A DNA stretch of 64,000 nucleotides from JAWPMT01 sp965267435 (GTDB lineage: Bacteria; Bacteroidota; Bacteroidia; Cytophagales; Cyclobacteriaceae). The stretch is taken from positions 6,758,001 through 6,822,000 of the forward strand of contig OZ253960.1 of assembly GCA_965267435.1 (NCBI GenBank). Reading direction: 5' to 3'. The notes beneath the pieces are model-generated. The model saw nothing but the letters and a program-made list of their open reading frames with translations. It did no database searches and was not told the DNA's origin. Position numbers and translations under genes: made by a program. Below, in pieces: positions 17,944 to 26,925 of the stretch (position 1 is the stretch's first letter; each line of letters starts with the position of its first letter).

Positions 17944-19440
17944 ATGAATCAAAAGCAATTACTACTTAGTTTGGGTCTGATCGTCGCATTCCTGACTGTC
18001 CTTGGCCAAGGTCGCAAATTACCGGCAGACACCATGGCGGTGACTACCCATGAAGTCGCCATCAAAGGAAAGACGGTCCCCTACAAGGCCCAGGTGGGCA
18101 CTCAGCCCGTTTGGCATGAGTCGGGCACAGTCAGTGCCTATTTGCACTATACCTACTACGAAAGGACAGATGTCCGTGACAAGTCTACGAGACCATTGTT
18201 CATTTCCTTCAATGGTGGTCCTGGATCCGGGTCTGTTTGGATGCACCTGGCCTATACGGGTCCCAAGATATTGAAGGTTGATGACGAGGGGTTCCCAATC
18301 CAACCTTACGGAATAAAGGACAATCCGCACTCCATATTGGATGTGGCTGACATTGTTTTTGTCAATCCGGTGAATACTGGCTATTCGAGGATCGTGGACC
18401 CTGAAGCGGATCGGAAAAGGTTCTTCGGCGTGAATGCGGACATAGATTATCTGGCGGAATGGATCAATACCTTCGTCACACGGATTAAGCGATGGGAGTC
18501 TCCCAAGTACCTGATAGGCGAGAGCTATGGTACGACGAGAGTTTCAGGCCTGGCACTGGAGCTACAGAATAGCCAGTGGATGTATTTGAATGGTGTCATC
18601 CTCGTTTCTCCCACATCTCTCGGTGTCGATGCGGGTGAGTTCACCGGCAGACCCGGTCCTTTAGGAGCGGCATTGAGGGTCCCGTACTTCACGGCGGCGG
18701 CCTGGTACCACGAAAAACTTCCTTCGGATTTGCAGTCGAAAGACCTTTTGGAGGTACTGGAAATGTCTGAACAGTATGCTATTGACGACTTGCTGCCGCT
18801 CCTGGCGAAGGGCGGATTCATGGACGAGGGAGATAGACGCGCGGCAGCTGGTGAGATTGCTCGCTATAGTGGTATTTCCAGCGAGGTAGTACTTGACTAC
18901 AACCTCGACATACCGACACGATTCTTCTGGAAGGAGTTGTTGCGCGACGAGGGCTTTACCGTGGGGCGACTGGATTCCAGGTACAAAGGCATTGATCAGA
19001 CCGATGGGGGTGATAGCCCGGATTTCAATTCCGAGCTCACTTCGTGGCTGCACTCCTTTACTCCGGCAATCAACCACTACTTTAGTACGACGCTCAATTT
19101 TCCGACAGATGTGAAGTACAATATGTTTGGTCCGGTGCGGCCATGGGACCGCTCGGGTGACGAGACGGGGGAGAATTTGCGTCAGGCGATGGCCCAAAAT
19201 CCCTATCTCCATACCATGATCCAGTCAGGGTACTATGACGGAGCTACGAGATACTTTGATGCCAAGTACACGCTATGGAGACTCGATCCAAGCGGTAGGA
19301 TGAAGAACCGTCTGAGCTTCAAAGGATACCGCAGCGGTCATATGATGTATCTGCGTAATGAGGACCTGGAGAAAGCCAACGACGACCTGAGGGACTTCAT
19401 CATACAAACGTCGACCGGAGGCAAGGCAGCCAAATACTAG
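17944..19440 (+). CDS. Serine carboxypeptidase-like S10 family peptidase
   Basis: 498 aa with a signal peptide (MNQKQLLLSLGLIVAFLTVLGQ), so periplasmic or secreted. It has the alpha/beta-hydrolase fold of S10 enzymes: ISFNGGPGSGSVW near residue 92, nucleophile Ser194 in IGESYGTTR, Asp in QSGYYDGATRY and His in SGHMMYL. These enzymes remove C-terminal residues, often acidic-pH active. S10 is much commoner in eukaryotes and is sporadic in bacteria. It is followed by the MOSC gene on the same strand with a 2-base gap, so both are likely on one transcript. Confidence 0.93.
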   Translation: MNQKQLLLSLGLIVAFLTVLGQGRKLPADTMAVTTHEVAIKGKTVPYKAQVGTQPVWHESGTVSAYLHYTYYERTDVRDKSTRPLFISFNGGPGSGSVWMHLAYTGPKILKVDDEGFPIQPYGIKDNPHSILDVADIVFVNPVNTGYSRIVDPEADRKRFFGVNADIDYLAEWINTFVTRIKRWESPKYLIGESYGTTRVSGLALELQNSQWMYLNGVILVSPTSLGVDAGEFTGRPGPLGAALRVPYFTAAAWYHEKLPSDLQSKDLLEVLEMSEQYAIDDLLPLLAKGGFMDEGDRRAAAGEIARYSGISSEVVLDYNLDIPTRFFWKELLRDEGFTVGRLDSRYKGIDQTDGGDSPDFNSELTSWLHSFTPAINHYFSTTLNFPTDVKYNMFGPVRPWDRSGDETGENLRQAMAQNPYLHTMIQSGYYDGATRYFDAKYTLWRLDPSGRMKNRLSFKGYRSGHMMYLRNEDLEKANDDLRDFIIQTSTGGKAAKY

Positions 19441-19442
19441 AA

Positions 19443-20081
19443 ATGAAAATCCAATCCGTCAATATTGGTCAGAAAAGGGATGTGCCCTGGCGGGGCAATA
19501 CTGTGAAGACTGGTATTTATAAGGAGTCAGTCTCGGGTCCTATTCTTTTGGGTAAGGAAGATGTTGGAGGAGATCATGTGGTCGACCGTCGATATCACGG
19601 AGGGGTCGACAAGGCGTGTTATATCTATGGCGCCAATCATTACTCCCATTGGCAGGAATTGCATCCGGCTATGGAAGTAGTCCCTGGTGTGATGGGCGAG
19701 AATATCACGGTAGAGTCTTGTGACGAGGCTTCCATACGGATTGGTACGATTTATCAGGTGGGGGAGGCGGTAGTAGAGGTCGTACAGCCTCGCCAGCCTT
19801 GCTTTAAGCTGGGTATCAAATTTGGTACCCAGCAGGTACTGAAGCAGTTCATTCAGTACCAGCATCCCGGTGTTTACTTGCGAGTGTTGGAGGAGGGCCG
19901 TGTTCGGGCGGGTGATACGTTTTCAGAGAAAGACATCCCTGCGGGCGCGTTGACAGTTCAGGAGCTCTTCAAAGCACTGTATGAAGAACCAGATCCGCAG
20001 ATCCTTGAACTGATCAGCCGAAATACGGTGATCCCCTCGGACCTGCGGACCTATGTTATTGGCAAGTACAGTATTAATTAG
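19443..20081 (+). CDS. MOSC-domain protein (YiiM-like)
   Basis: 212 aa. The MOSC beta-barrel with conserved HGGVDKACY, GVMGENIT and the near-invariant Cys in VQPRQPCFKLG is present. MOSC proteins bind the molybdenum cofactor; YiiM reduces N-hydroxylated compounds together with partner proteins. The tight 2-base distance from the S10 gene suggests co-transcription. The 3' end overlaps the convergent lipoprotein gene by 8 bases. The molybdate uptake genes in the same window (modA, modB, modC) fit use of this cofactor. Confidence 0.9.
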   Translation: MKIQSVNIGQKRDVPWRGNTVKTGIYKESVSGPILLGKEDVGGDHVVDRRYHGGVDKACYIYGANHYSHWQELHPAMEVVPGVMGENITVESCDEASIRIGTIYQVGEAVVEVVQPRQPCFKLGIKFGTQQVLKQFIQYQHPGVYLRVLEEGRVRAGDTFSEKDIPAGALTVQELFKALYEEPDPQILELISRNTVIPSDLRTYVIGKYSIN

Positions 20082-20862
20082 GTGTCGATCGGTCGTAGCT
20101 AAACCCGCCTTGCTTCTGCTCGGCCCAGGAGGTGAACTCCACATCTACATATATGTCGTCCTCAATCAAATGCAGAACGAGTGACTTACCTACGACATCC
20201 TTAGGGCTGCCGACAGCCGCCCGAAAGGGTTGGAAGACCAATCCTTCCAGGGAAGCGGTGGTTCCCAGTGCCCATTCTGTTCCCACTGGACTCGCATTTT
20301 GATCAGCGCTACTCTCGAGGGCTGCATTGTAGATCTGCCCGCCCTCATTACCTCTTGTGATAAAGACGTTGTCGGTAAGGCGATCCTGGCTGTCAGCTTC
20401 CGTCGGGTCTGCGTCATTGCTTTTTGAGAATGTCAGTGTCTCGCCTGACCATATTGTGCCCTCGAATACATCGGTGAGAAATACGGTAATATCAGCGGTA
20501 TTGGTAAAATCACCCGCGGCTATGGTGACCACGGCGGTGATGGTGGGGTTCTCTTCAAAGTCAAACAGCTCGGCATCGTTGACGGTAAGCTCACCGGTCG
20601 CGGAGATTGCCAGAGCACCAGCGGGGGACTCACTGGATAGTGCCAGTGTAAAGGATTGCCCATCGGAAGAGGAAGCCTGGACGGTTCCCAGGGATTGACC
20701 TTGGGTTGGGTTCTCATCGATCGTCACCTCAAAGTCTGCGATGTTCAAGGGGTTTTCGGGTGGCACCTCATCGTCATCGCCGCCGCACGAAGCCAGTATT
20801 GAAAGAATGCCAGCCATCGTGAAATAGAAAATGTACTTGCGGATATGTTTCATATTTTTCAT
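20074..20862 (-). CDS. Cadherin-like repeat lipoprotein
   Basis: 262 aa with a lipobox LASC (Cys26). An acidic spacer (GGDDDEVPPENP) and a cadherin-like sandwich (about 38-130) carry IADFEVTIDENPTQGQSLGTVQA, TGELTVNDAELFDFEENP and TADITVFLTDV; the DENP and DFEENP acids suggest Ca2+ sites. The C-terminal 130 residues are a separate beta-rich domain with no recognised family. Likely cell-surface exposed. The terminal end overlaps the MOSC gene by 8 bases. Confidence 0.85.
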   Translation of the reverse strand: MKNMKHIRKYIFYFTMAGILSILASCGGDDDEVPPENPLNIADFEVTIDENPTQGQSLGTVQASSSDGQSFTLALSSESPAGALAISATGELTVNDAELFDFEENPTITAVVTIAAGDFTNTADITVFLTDVFEGTIWSGETLTFSKSNDADPTEADSQDRLTDNVFITRGNEGGQIYNAALESSADQNASPVGTEWALGTTASLEGLVFQPFRAAVGSPKDVVGKSLVLHLIEDDIYVDVEFTSWAEQKQGGFSYDRSTPN

Positions 20863-21059
20863 TCAGTAATCATCCAACGACCAATACCGGGTGAATTGTT
20901 TAAAAGTTGGTCGGCAGGCTGTTTCTTTTTTCGGGATGGTCCATGACAGATTTCAAGTCAAACCTTCTTAATGTCAACTTGATTCGGCAAGACGCAGTGC
21001 AGAATGTTATTTCCTAACTAAATTGATTACTGGACATTTGGGGACCCAATAATGTAAAT

Positions 21060-22139
21060 ATGGCAAGTCGAAGAGATTTTCTAAAGCAGGCAGGATTCGG
21101 AGCAGCTCTGGTATCCACATCGCCATTTTCCAACATCATCATTCCACAAGATCGCAAGCTCGGTGTGGCCCTTGTGGGCCTTGGGTACTACAGTACTGAT
21201 CTTTTAGCACCCGCCTTGCAACTAACAGAAGAGTGCGAGTTGCGAGGAATAGTTACCGGCAGTCCGTGGAAGATCCCGGTCTGGCAGGAAAAGTATGGCA
21301 TCAAAGATGAAAATGTCTACAACTATGAGACCATGCCGGATATTGCGAATAATGAGGACATTGACGTCATCTACATTGTCTTGCCCAACAGTCTCCATCG
21401 GAAGTATGCAGTCATCGCAGCTGAAGCCGGCAAGCACGTTTGGTGCGAGAAACCCATGGCTCCTACCGCGGCAGATTGCCAAGCCATCATTGATGCATGC
21501 AAAAAGAGCAACGTGCAATTGACCATCGGTTACCGTATGCAGCATGAGGACAACACTCGGACTTTCATGAGATATGCTAAAGAGAAGCCCTTTGGTAAAA
21601 TAAAGAAGGTGGATACCTGGGCCGGATATCGCCATTCAAATGGTGAACACTGGAAGTGCAAAAAGGAAATGGGGGGCGGCGTGTTCTACGACATGGGTGT
21701 ATATCCCTTGCAAGCCGCACGATACTCAGTAGGACAGGAGCCTATCAGCATCCTGGCGCGCCATGAGATCGAGCGCCCCGATATGTTTTCCGAGGTGGAC
21801 GAGACGACCTACTTTGATCTGGAGTTTCCCAATGGTGCGTTGGCCTCGTGCATGGCGAGCTTTGCCAAGAGTGGCAGCAAGTTGAGCGTCGAGTGCGCGA
21901 AGGGTAGCTACGGCCTCGATCCCTTCCAGAGCTACAGTCGCGTAGGTGGGTCGGCCAGTGACGGCACTATCTTCCGACCCGTCCAGTACAATCAACAGGC
22001 ACGACAGATGGATGATGACGCTCGCGCCATCAAGAGAAGTGAGGCACCCCTGGTTCCTGGCGAGGAGGGGCTCAGAGACATTGCGATTGTAGAGGCGGGT
22101 TACAGGTCTGCACGAGAAGGCAAACTTATCAAGCTGTAG
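21060..22139 (+). CDS. Gfo/Idh/MocA family oxidoreductase with Tat signal
   Basis: 359 aa. An N-terminal twin-arginine-type signal (MASRRDFLKQAGFGAAL) sends the folded, cofactor-loaded protein across the membrane. The Rossmann domain has GVALVGLGYYSTDLLAPAL and the conserved CEKPMA motif at about residue 129, followed by the C-terminal sheet (KKEMGGGVFYDMGVYPLQAARY). Known relatives, such as glucose-fructose oxidoreductase, use NADP to oxidise sugars in the periplasm. It lies just upstream of the Ada-domain gene (4 bases) but the link is unclear. Sugar substrate unknown. Confidence 0.9.
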   Translation: MASRRDFLKQAGFGAALVSTSPFSNIIIPQDRKLGVALVGLGYYSTDLLAPALQLTEECELRGIVTGSPWKIPVWQEKYGIKDENVYNYETMPDIANNEDIDVIYIVLPNSLHRKYAVIAAEAGKHVWCEKPMAPTAADCQAIIDACKKSNVQLTIGYRMQHEDNTRTFMRYAKEKPFGKIKKVDTWAGYRHSNGEHWKCKKEMGGGVFYDMGVYPLQAARYSVGQEPISILARHEIERPDMFSEVDETTYFDLEFPNGALASCMASFAKSGSKLSVECAKGSYGLDPFQSYSRVGGSASDGTIFRPVQYNQQARQMDDDARAIKRSEAPLVPGEEGLRDIAIVEAGYRSAREGKLIKL

Positions 22140-22143
22140 GCGC

Positions 22144-22422
22144 GTGGCGAAAAAGCCGCGAGTGCATCAACATGTGAGTTTGGGCGATACACGAATGGCT
22201 CGCTTGAGAGCTTTGGTAACTATGGTTCGTGACGGAGATGTGCGTCTTGCCGGAAATCGAAAGGCCATGATCTACGGGACCCTCCGCTGCAAATCTGGCC
22301 GTCGCCTTAAGGTAGAAAATCGTGTATTCTTTGATAATGAGGCCACAGCTATTGCGGCTGGCTACCGACCCTGTGCTCACTGCCTGCCATTAGCTTACAA
22401 GAGGTGGCGGCTCAGACAGTGA
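22144..22422 (+). CDS. Stand-alone Ada-type metal-binding domain protein
   Basis: 92 aa with a GTG start. It covers only the zinc domain found at the N-terminus of Ada DNA-repair proteins: IYGTLRCKSGRRLKVENRVFF, then AIAAGYRPCAHC. Three Cys are seen (one in RCKSG, two in the PCAHC pair), whereas the methyl-accepting Ada domain uses four, so the methyltransfer site may be incomplete. Small versions of this type are found in many Bacteroidota. It is tail-to-tail with alkA, overlapping it by 33 bases, and 4 bases downstream of the Gfo/Idh gene. Confidence 0.85.
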   Translation: MAKKPRVHQHVSLGDTRMARLRALVTMVRDGDVRLAGNRKAMIYGTLRCKSGRRLKVENRVFFDNEATAIAAGYRPCAHCLPLAYKRWRLRQ

Positions 22423-23286
22423 TCGCCATATGTAATAAACAAGATATGCCTCCCATCCCTCAGCGCCAGCGAGGAAGTCTGTTAGCTGGGCTCTGGTTGG
22501 CTTGGAAGCTAGTTCCAGAAGGTTCTTCACGCCATTGATCAAGCCGGCGTCACCATAGGGCACACTGTCTGTCCTTCCAAAAGTTTTCATGAGGACATAG
22601 TTGGCTGTCCATTCGCCCACTCCTCGCAATCGCTGCAATTCCTTACTCATCATCAGGGTATCGTCCCCGATGCCTTTTAGGTGGTCGTGGAGGTTGACTT
22701 GCTGCAGGTATCTGGCAGTGGCTATGATGTAGTCTGCTTTTTGTTTGGAGAAATGTAGGTCTTTCAACTCCGCAATGGTCAATTGCGACACAATCTCTGG
22801 TTGGGGGAAGAGTAGTAGTTGCACACCATTGAAATGAGTGGTAGTGCCATACGTTTCAACGAATCTCCTCTTTAGGCGATAGGCAAAAGTCAGATTGATC
22901 TGCTGTCCAATGATGCTCCAGCAAAGTGCTTCGAATAGGTCGGGGATGCCAACAAGCCGAAGACCGAAATATTGCTGCTGCAAGCGATTGGCCAACGGAT
23001 GCGAAAGGGAATAGAATGGAGACAGGTCGCGGTCGAGATCCCACCAGGTTCGCAGATAGGTTTTTACCTCGCTCATGAGTTGAGGGTCGTCCCTTGATAC
23101 CTCGAGCAGCAGAGAATCACCTTGTTCTTCCACTTGAAAGGCTACGCTGTCCCCAGCTGCCGCTATGGCCTTGAGTACTTTTTGCCCCCTGATAGCATGC
23201 ATGCAATCGTCATAACCCCTGTCAAGAAACCAAAGACTCTCCCTAAAACTGAAGAATCGTGGTTTGGTGAGGGTACTTGATGACAT
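22390..23286 (-). CDS. alkA: DNA-3-methyladenine glycosylase (AlkA-type, HhH-GPD)
   Basis: 298 aa. It removes alkylated bases from DNA. The helix-hairpin-helix LRGVGEWTANYVLMKTFG is followed by the GPD-type active-site Asp246 in DSVPYGDAGL; an N-terminal TBP-like sheet (residues 1-100) precedes it as in AlkA. A convergent Ada-zinc-domain gene overlaps its end. It may be part of a small alkylation response, but no inducible promoter was found. Confidence 0.93.
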   Translation of the reverse strand: MSSSTLTKPRFFSFRESLWFLDRGYDDCMHAIRGQKVLKAIAAAGDSVAFQVEEQGDSLLLEVSRDDPQLMSEVKTYLRTWWDLDRDLSPFYSLSHPLANRLQQQYFGLRLVGIPDLFEALCWSIIGQQINLTFAYRLKRRFVETYGTTTHFNGVQLLLFPQPEIVSQLTIAELKDLHFSKQKADYIIATARYLQQVNLHDHLKGIGDDTLMMSKELQRLRGVGEWTANYVLMKTFGRTDSVPYGDAGLINGVKNLLELASKPTRAQLTDFLAGAEGWEAYLVYYIWRSLSEPPPLVS

Positions 23287-23915
23287 TTTTTGGGTTGGCG
23301 AAAGCTGTGATTGTGGAAGGAATAAGCGCCAAAGCTAAACATACTAAGGGTGATGTTCATATCCTGTGGATAATGAGTCGGGCAAGGTCCTTTTTGGCGG
23401 CAAGATTGTTATCAACTCGTGCATAAGTGGTGTATATGTTGTTTGTAACTGTTACCCAATAAAGTTTGTGATTTTGATTTATTGACGCAACTTTATAAAA
23501 CCAAATGAGGGATAGAAAGCAGAGCCGTTTGGCTCGGAGGTCTCTCGGGGAAATTTTCTAACACCACGGTGTTAGGGAGTGAAGCGAGAGAAATCAAGAG
23601 AAGGCAGCTCGCAGCAATGTGAGTGAGCTTTCGAAGGCTTCGAACAGTAGTTTGGCACTTCAGTTGAGGCCACGGCGTCAGCGGGGGTGAAAGGGGGTGA
23701 TTTCCATCTGCGAAATGACCCTCTTTTGTTTTCCAAAGCAATGAACTTCCCTTCGCTGACAACTTTTGACACTAAGTTGTTTTTTCTATTAACTATTTAT
23801 TAATCAGTGCTTTATACTCCTGTTCGCACAGCGGCATCGAAGATTTATGCTCCTGGAATTGAAGTTTGGAACAGTTTTGGTTTTCTCACTGGCAAGATCA
23901 AACTTCTTTTCAATC
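23287..23915. other. Noncoding stretch with multiple hairpins, candidate structured RNA or old repeat
   Basis: About 630 bases without a convincing gene. The right part (23490-23760) is GC-rich and holds several small hairpins: gagcc-gttt-ggctc at 23522-23535, a perfect 8-bp stem with a two-base loop, ctaacacc-ac-ggtgttag, at 23558-23575, and an imperfect ttcgaa palindrome nearby. The strand opposite has a 66-codon open frame (23572-23772) that looks like noise. The sequence tctctcgcttcac also occurs within the 50.2-kb noncoding region. Evidence for an RNA gene is only structural. Confidence 0.4.
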
Positions 23916-24479
23916 ATGAATACTATCACTAAGGTCGCTTTTCTCGGTTTAATCGTTTCACTTGTTTCATGCATCGATGCCAATGATGGCCCTCCCGGCC
24001 CCGAAGGTCCCGTTGGCCCCCAAGGCCCACAGGGGGAACCTGGCGAAAGTGGCTATGTGCTGGAATATGCAGATATCGACTTCGATGCTCCGGATTTCGA
24101 GGTGTTCCTGCCATTCCCCAATGACTTCGAGGTGTTGACCACAGACGCCGTCCTGGTCTATCTGCTTTGGGATGTAGTAGAGGTGGACGGGATCGACACC
24201 GATGTGTGGCGACTCGTACCACAAACCTTGTTGACCGACCTTGGTATCCTACAATACAATTACGATTATACAATTCTGGATACACGACTCTTCCTCGATG
24301 CTGAGTTTGATTTAGAGACACTGGACGCGATTGATACGCAGGATTGGGTTGCGCGCGTTGTGGTCGTTCCCGCGGAGTTCATTGAGGGTGGCCGTATTTC
24401 ATCGACTACCAGCTATGAGGAGGTGGCGAGTATGCTCCAATTGCCAGACTTGGGCATCAAACACCAAAAAAGACATTGA
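23916..24479 (+). CDS. Collagen-like lipoprotein
   Basis: 187 aa from the ATG at 23916, where a lipoprotein signal (MNTITKVAFLGLIVSLVSC, Cys19) is clean; the longer frame starting at 23847 only adds a poor N-terminus. Straight after the Cys come seven Gly-X-Y triplets (GPPGPEGPVGPQGPQGEPGESG), a short collagen-like triple-helix stalk, then an acidic domain of about 140 residues rich in Asp and aromatic residues (ADIDFDAPDFEVFLPFP, YDYTILDTRLFLDAEF). It is probably a surface-anchored homotrimer. A strong terminator follows. Confidence 0.85.
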   Translation: MNTITKVAFLGLIVSLVSCIDANDGPPGPEGPVGPQGPQGEPGESGYVLEYADIDFDAPDFEVFLPFPNDFEVLTTDAVLVYLLWDVVEVDGIDTDVWRLVPQTLLTDLGILQYNYDYTILDTRLFLDAEFDLETLDAIDTQDWVARVVVVPAEFIEGGRISSTTSYEEVASMLQLPDLGIKHQKRH

Positions 24480-24518
24480 GTAGCGTTTGGCTTTAGACAT
24501 GTGACAATGTTTACCTTG

Positions 24519-24554
24519 AAGGGGTTTCGATTAGTGAATCGGACCCCTTTTTCT
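24519..24554 (+). terminator. Rho-independent terminator after the collagen-like lipoprotein
   Basis: A near-perfect 14-bp stem (24519-24532 with 24537-24550, one mismatch) with a 4-base loop ends in a long T tract. It separates the collagen-like gene from the M28 peptidase, which therefore needs its own promoter in the 60 bases that follow. Confidence 0.88.
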
Positions 24555-24615
24555 TTTGTGATTGGATAATTGGTGACGATTGATCAATTTCGGCTCCACA
24601 ATTCTTATCAACATC

Positions 24616-26244
24616 ATGTCTGAAAAGATCGCGTTCGCTCTGGTCATATTGACAGTTGCTATTGGCTGCACGCCGAACCAGCCATCCTCCCAATCCGTGA
24701 CCGGCGTTGACACGGTTTTGATTCAGCGGCACCTTGAAACACTGTCTTCGGATGCTTTTGAGGGCCGCAAGCCGTTCACTGCAGGGGAAGAAAAGACCAT
24801 CCAATACCTCGAGACTCAATTCCGCGAACTTGGGCTGGAGCCCGGAAACGGCGACTCCTATTTTCAGGATGTACCGCTTGTGGGGATCACGGGCATTCCG
24901 AGCCCCACCCTACAGGTGCAGGGCGCAGGTCAGACGTTGGACCTCCAACTAAAAGACGAATTCGTGGCCTACACTGAGAAGGTGCAGGACAGGGTCTCAC
25001 TCGAATCTTCAGAGTTGGTTTTTGCCGGATTTGGCGTAGTGGCTCCCGAATATGGCTGGAATGACTACGAGGGATTGGACGTCCGTGGCAAGACCGTGAT
25101 CGTACTCGTCAATGACCCTGGTTTTGGATCTGGCGATACCGAACTTTTCAAAGGTGAGGCGATGACTTACTATGGGCGCTGGACCTACAAATACGAAGAG
25201 GCCGCACGGCAGGGGGCAGCAGGCTGCCTCATTATTCACGAAACCGTACCGGCCGGTTATCCCTGGTTGGTGGTAAGCAATTCATGGTCCGGTGCCAAGC
25301 TCAACCTTGATGGAGGTTCAGGACCACTTTGTGATGTGCAGGGGTGGATTACACGGGAGGCCGCCATCAAGATCTTTGAGCAGTCCAATGTGGACATGAC
25401 AGACTTCGCCGCAAAGGCCCGTAGCCGCGACTTCCAACCGGTCCCCCTTGGGCTCAAGGCGTCTGTGGCGGTTGAGAACATGATCGAACGCAACACCTCC
25501 AAAAACGTCATCGCTAAAATCACCGGCTCCACAAGGCCGGAGGAGGCCATCATCTATTCCGCACATTGGGACCATTTGGGCGTAGGAACTCCTATCGATG
25601 GTGACAGCATCTACAATGGTGCCCTGGACAATGCGAGTGGCACCGCCATGATGCTTGGCATCGCCGACAGATTTATGAGGGAAGGATCATCACCGGAGCG
25701 GACGGTGGTCTTCCTCGCAGTTACCGCAGAGGAGCAGGGACTACTCGGTTCGAAATACTATGCCGAGAACCCGACATTCGAACCCGCGAAGATCGTCGCC
25801 AACCTCAACATCGATGGTGCTTCCTACTACGGGCCGATGATGGACCTGACGGTGGTAGGTCATGGCCAGTCGGAGTTGGACGACATAGCCGAGGAGATCG
25901 CCCAGTCGCAGGGGAGGTACATCAAGCCCGACCCCGATGCAGGCAAGGGATACTTCTTCCGTTCCGATCATTTCAATTTTGCCAAGATTGGTGTTCCGGC
26001 ATTGTATGCTGGTGCTGACTACGAAGCCGTAGATGGAGGGGTAGAAGCTATCGAAGCGCTCAAGACCCAATACCTCAATGAGCGGTACCATCGACCTGCA
26101 GACGAGTTTGACGCCATCCCCTGGAAGTTTGGTGGCCTGTATCAGGACGGTAATCTCTATTTTGAGGTCGGTAGCCAACTGGCTAATTCCAACAGCTTCC
26201 CGAAATGGAAGGAGGGCTCAGAGTTCAAGAGCTTGAGGAAGTGA
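24616..26244 (+). CDS. M28 family aminopeptidase with PA domain, lipoprotein
   Basis: 542 aa from the ATG at 24616; the upstream TTG frame would break up the lipoprotein signal (MSEKIAFALVILTVAIGC). A PA domain occupies about 120-260 (AAPE YGWNDYEGLDV region, GAAGCLIIHE), inserted before the catalytic zinc domain: AHWDHLG, NGALDNASGTA, TAEEQGLLGS and RSDHFNF carry the ligands and general base of the cocatalytic dizinc site. Periplasmic or surface leucine-type aminopeptidase. The end overlaps the convergent phosphoesterase by 20 bases. Confidence 0.93.
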   Translation: MSEKIAFALVILTVAIGCTPNQPSSQSVTGVDTVLIQRHLETLSSDAFEGRKPFTAGEEKTIQYLETQFRELGLEPGNGDSYFQDVPLVGITGIPSPTLQVQGAGQTLDLQLKDEFVAYTEKVQDRVSLESSELVFAGFGVVAPEYGWNDYEGLDVRGKTVIVLVNDPGFGSGDTELFKGEAMTYYGRWTYKYEEAARQGAAGCLIIHETVPAGYPWLVVSNSWSGAKLNLDGGSGPLCDVQGWITREAAIKIFEQSNVDMTDFAAKARSRDFQPVPLGLKASVAVENMIERNTSKNVIAKITGSTRPEEAIIYSAHWDHLGVGTPIDGDSIYNGALDNASGTAMMLGIADRFMREGSSPERTVVFLAVTAEEQGLLGSKYYAENPTFEPAKIVANLNIDGASYYGPMMDLTVVGHGQSELDDIAEEIAQSQGRYIKPDPDAGKGYFFRSDHFNFAKIGVPALYAGADYEAVDGGVEAIEALKTQYLNERYHRPADEFDAIPWKFGGLYQDGNLYFEVGSQLANSNSFPKWKEGSEFKSLRK

Positions 26245-26740
26245 CGATCCGCTCGGAGCGGGGCCCAAGCTCGATCACCTCCAGATTTTTGATGGTGTCG
26301 GTCACCTCGAATCGGATGAGTGTTCGCACTTTGTGAAAACCATGCCTGCCGGCAGCTCCCGGGTTGATGAAAAGTACACCATTCGTGCGATCCATTTCTA
26401 CTTTCAAAATATGTGAATGTCCACAGATGAGGGCATCCGGCTGATGCGTTTGCAGGAGTTGTCTTACTTGGGCATTGTATCGTGGCGGCTTTCCTGCAAT
26501 ATGTAGCATCAGGAATCGCTTGGATGATCGGGAGAGCAACAGTACCTCCGGCGCATCTAGGGCTGACGGGTTGTCGATGTTTCCGTAGACGGCCCAGGTG
26601 GGCTTGAAAGATTGGAGCTCCTGCAGTACTGACGAGTCGCCAATGTCGCCGGCATGCCAGATCTCATCGCAAGACGAAAAGTACTTTTTGACCTTCTCAT
26701 CCAGAAAGCTGTGGGTGTCAGAAATCAATCCAATTCTCAT
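26225..26740 (-). CDS. YfcE-type metallophosphoesterase
   Basis: 171 aa from the ATG at 26740; the longer frame at 26821 adds an unlikely N-terminus. Motifs of the calcineurin-like phosphoesterase family are in order: DTHSF (motif I D-x-H), GDIGD (motif II), GNID (motif III, GNHD-like), CGHSHILK (motif IV/V) and NPGAAGRHG. YfcE/MJ0936 proteins hydrolyse phosphodiesters with Mn2+ in vitro; in vivo role is unsettled. Overlaps the M28 gene tail-to-tail by 20 bases. Confidence 0.93.
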   Translation of the reverse strand: MRIGLISDTHSFLDEKVKKYFSSCDEIWHAGDIGDSSVLQELQSFKPTWAVYGNIDNPSALDAPEVLLLSRSSKRFLMLHIAGKPPRYNAQVRQLLQTHQPDALICGHSHILKVEMDRTNGVLFINPGAAGRHGFHKVRTLIRFEVTDTIKNLEVIELGPRSERIVTSSSS

Positions 26741-26925
26741 GCAACTTCGTTTAGCCGCCTTGATCGGCAAAAGCCAAGGCTCGCTCAAAAGAATACGGGT
26801 ATTTTGCCCAAAGCTGCACAAATGATGTTAATTTATGCCTACTAAATACAACGGTGTAAGGCTAAGGATGTGTGCCATGCGTTTCTCCAGCGGCATCTTT
26901 GGTTTGATCAAGACAGGGCACGTTT

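Noticed and set aside
23572..23772. 66-codon minus-strand ORF in the structured 23.5-kb region
   Set aside because: The start region is in repetitive, hairpin-rich DNA, and the residue pattern (many Ser, Pro, Cys) is not protein-like.
23976..24045. Phage tail-fibre origin of the collagen-like triplets
   Set aside because: The triplets follow a bacterial lipobox, and there are no phage genes near; a surface lipoprotein is the simpler reading.
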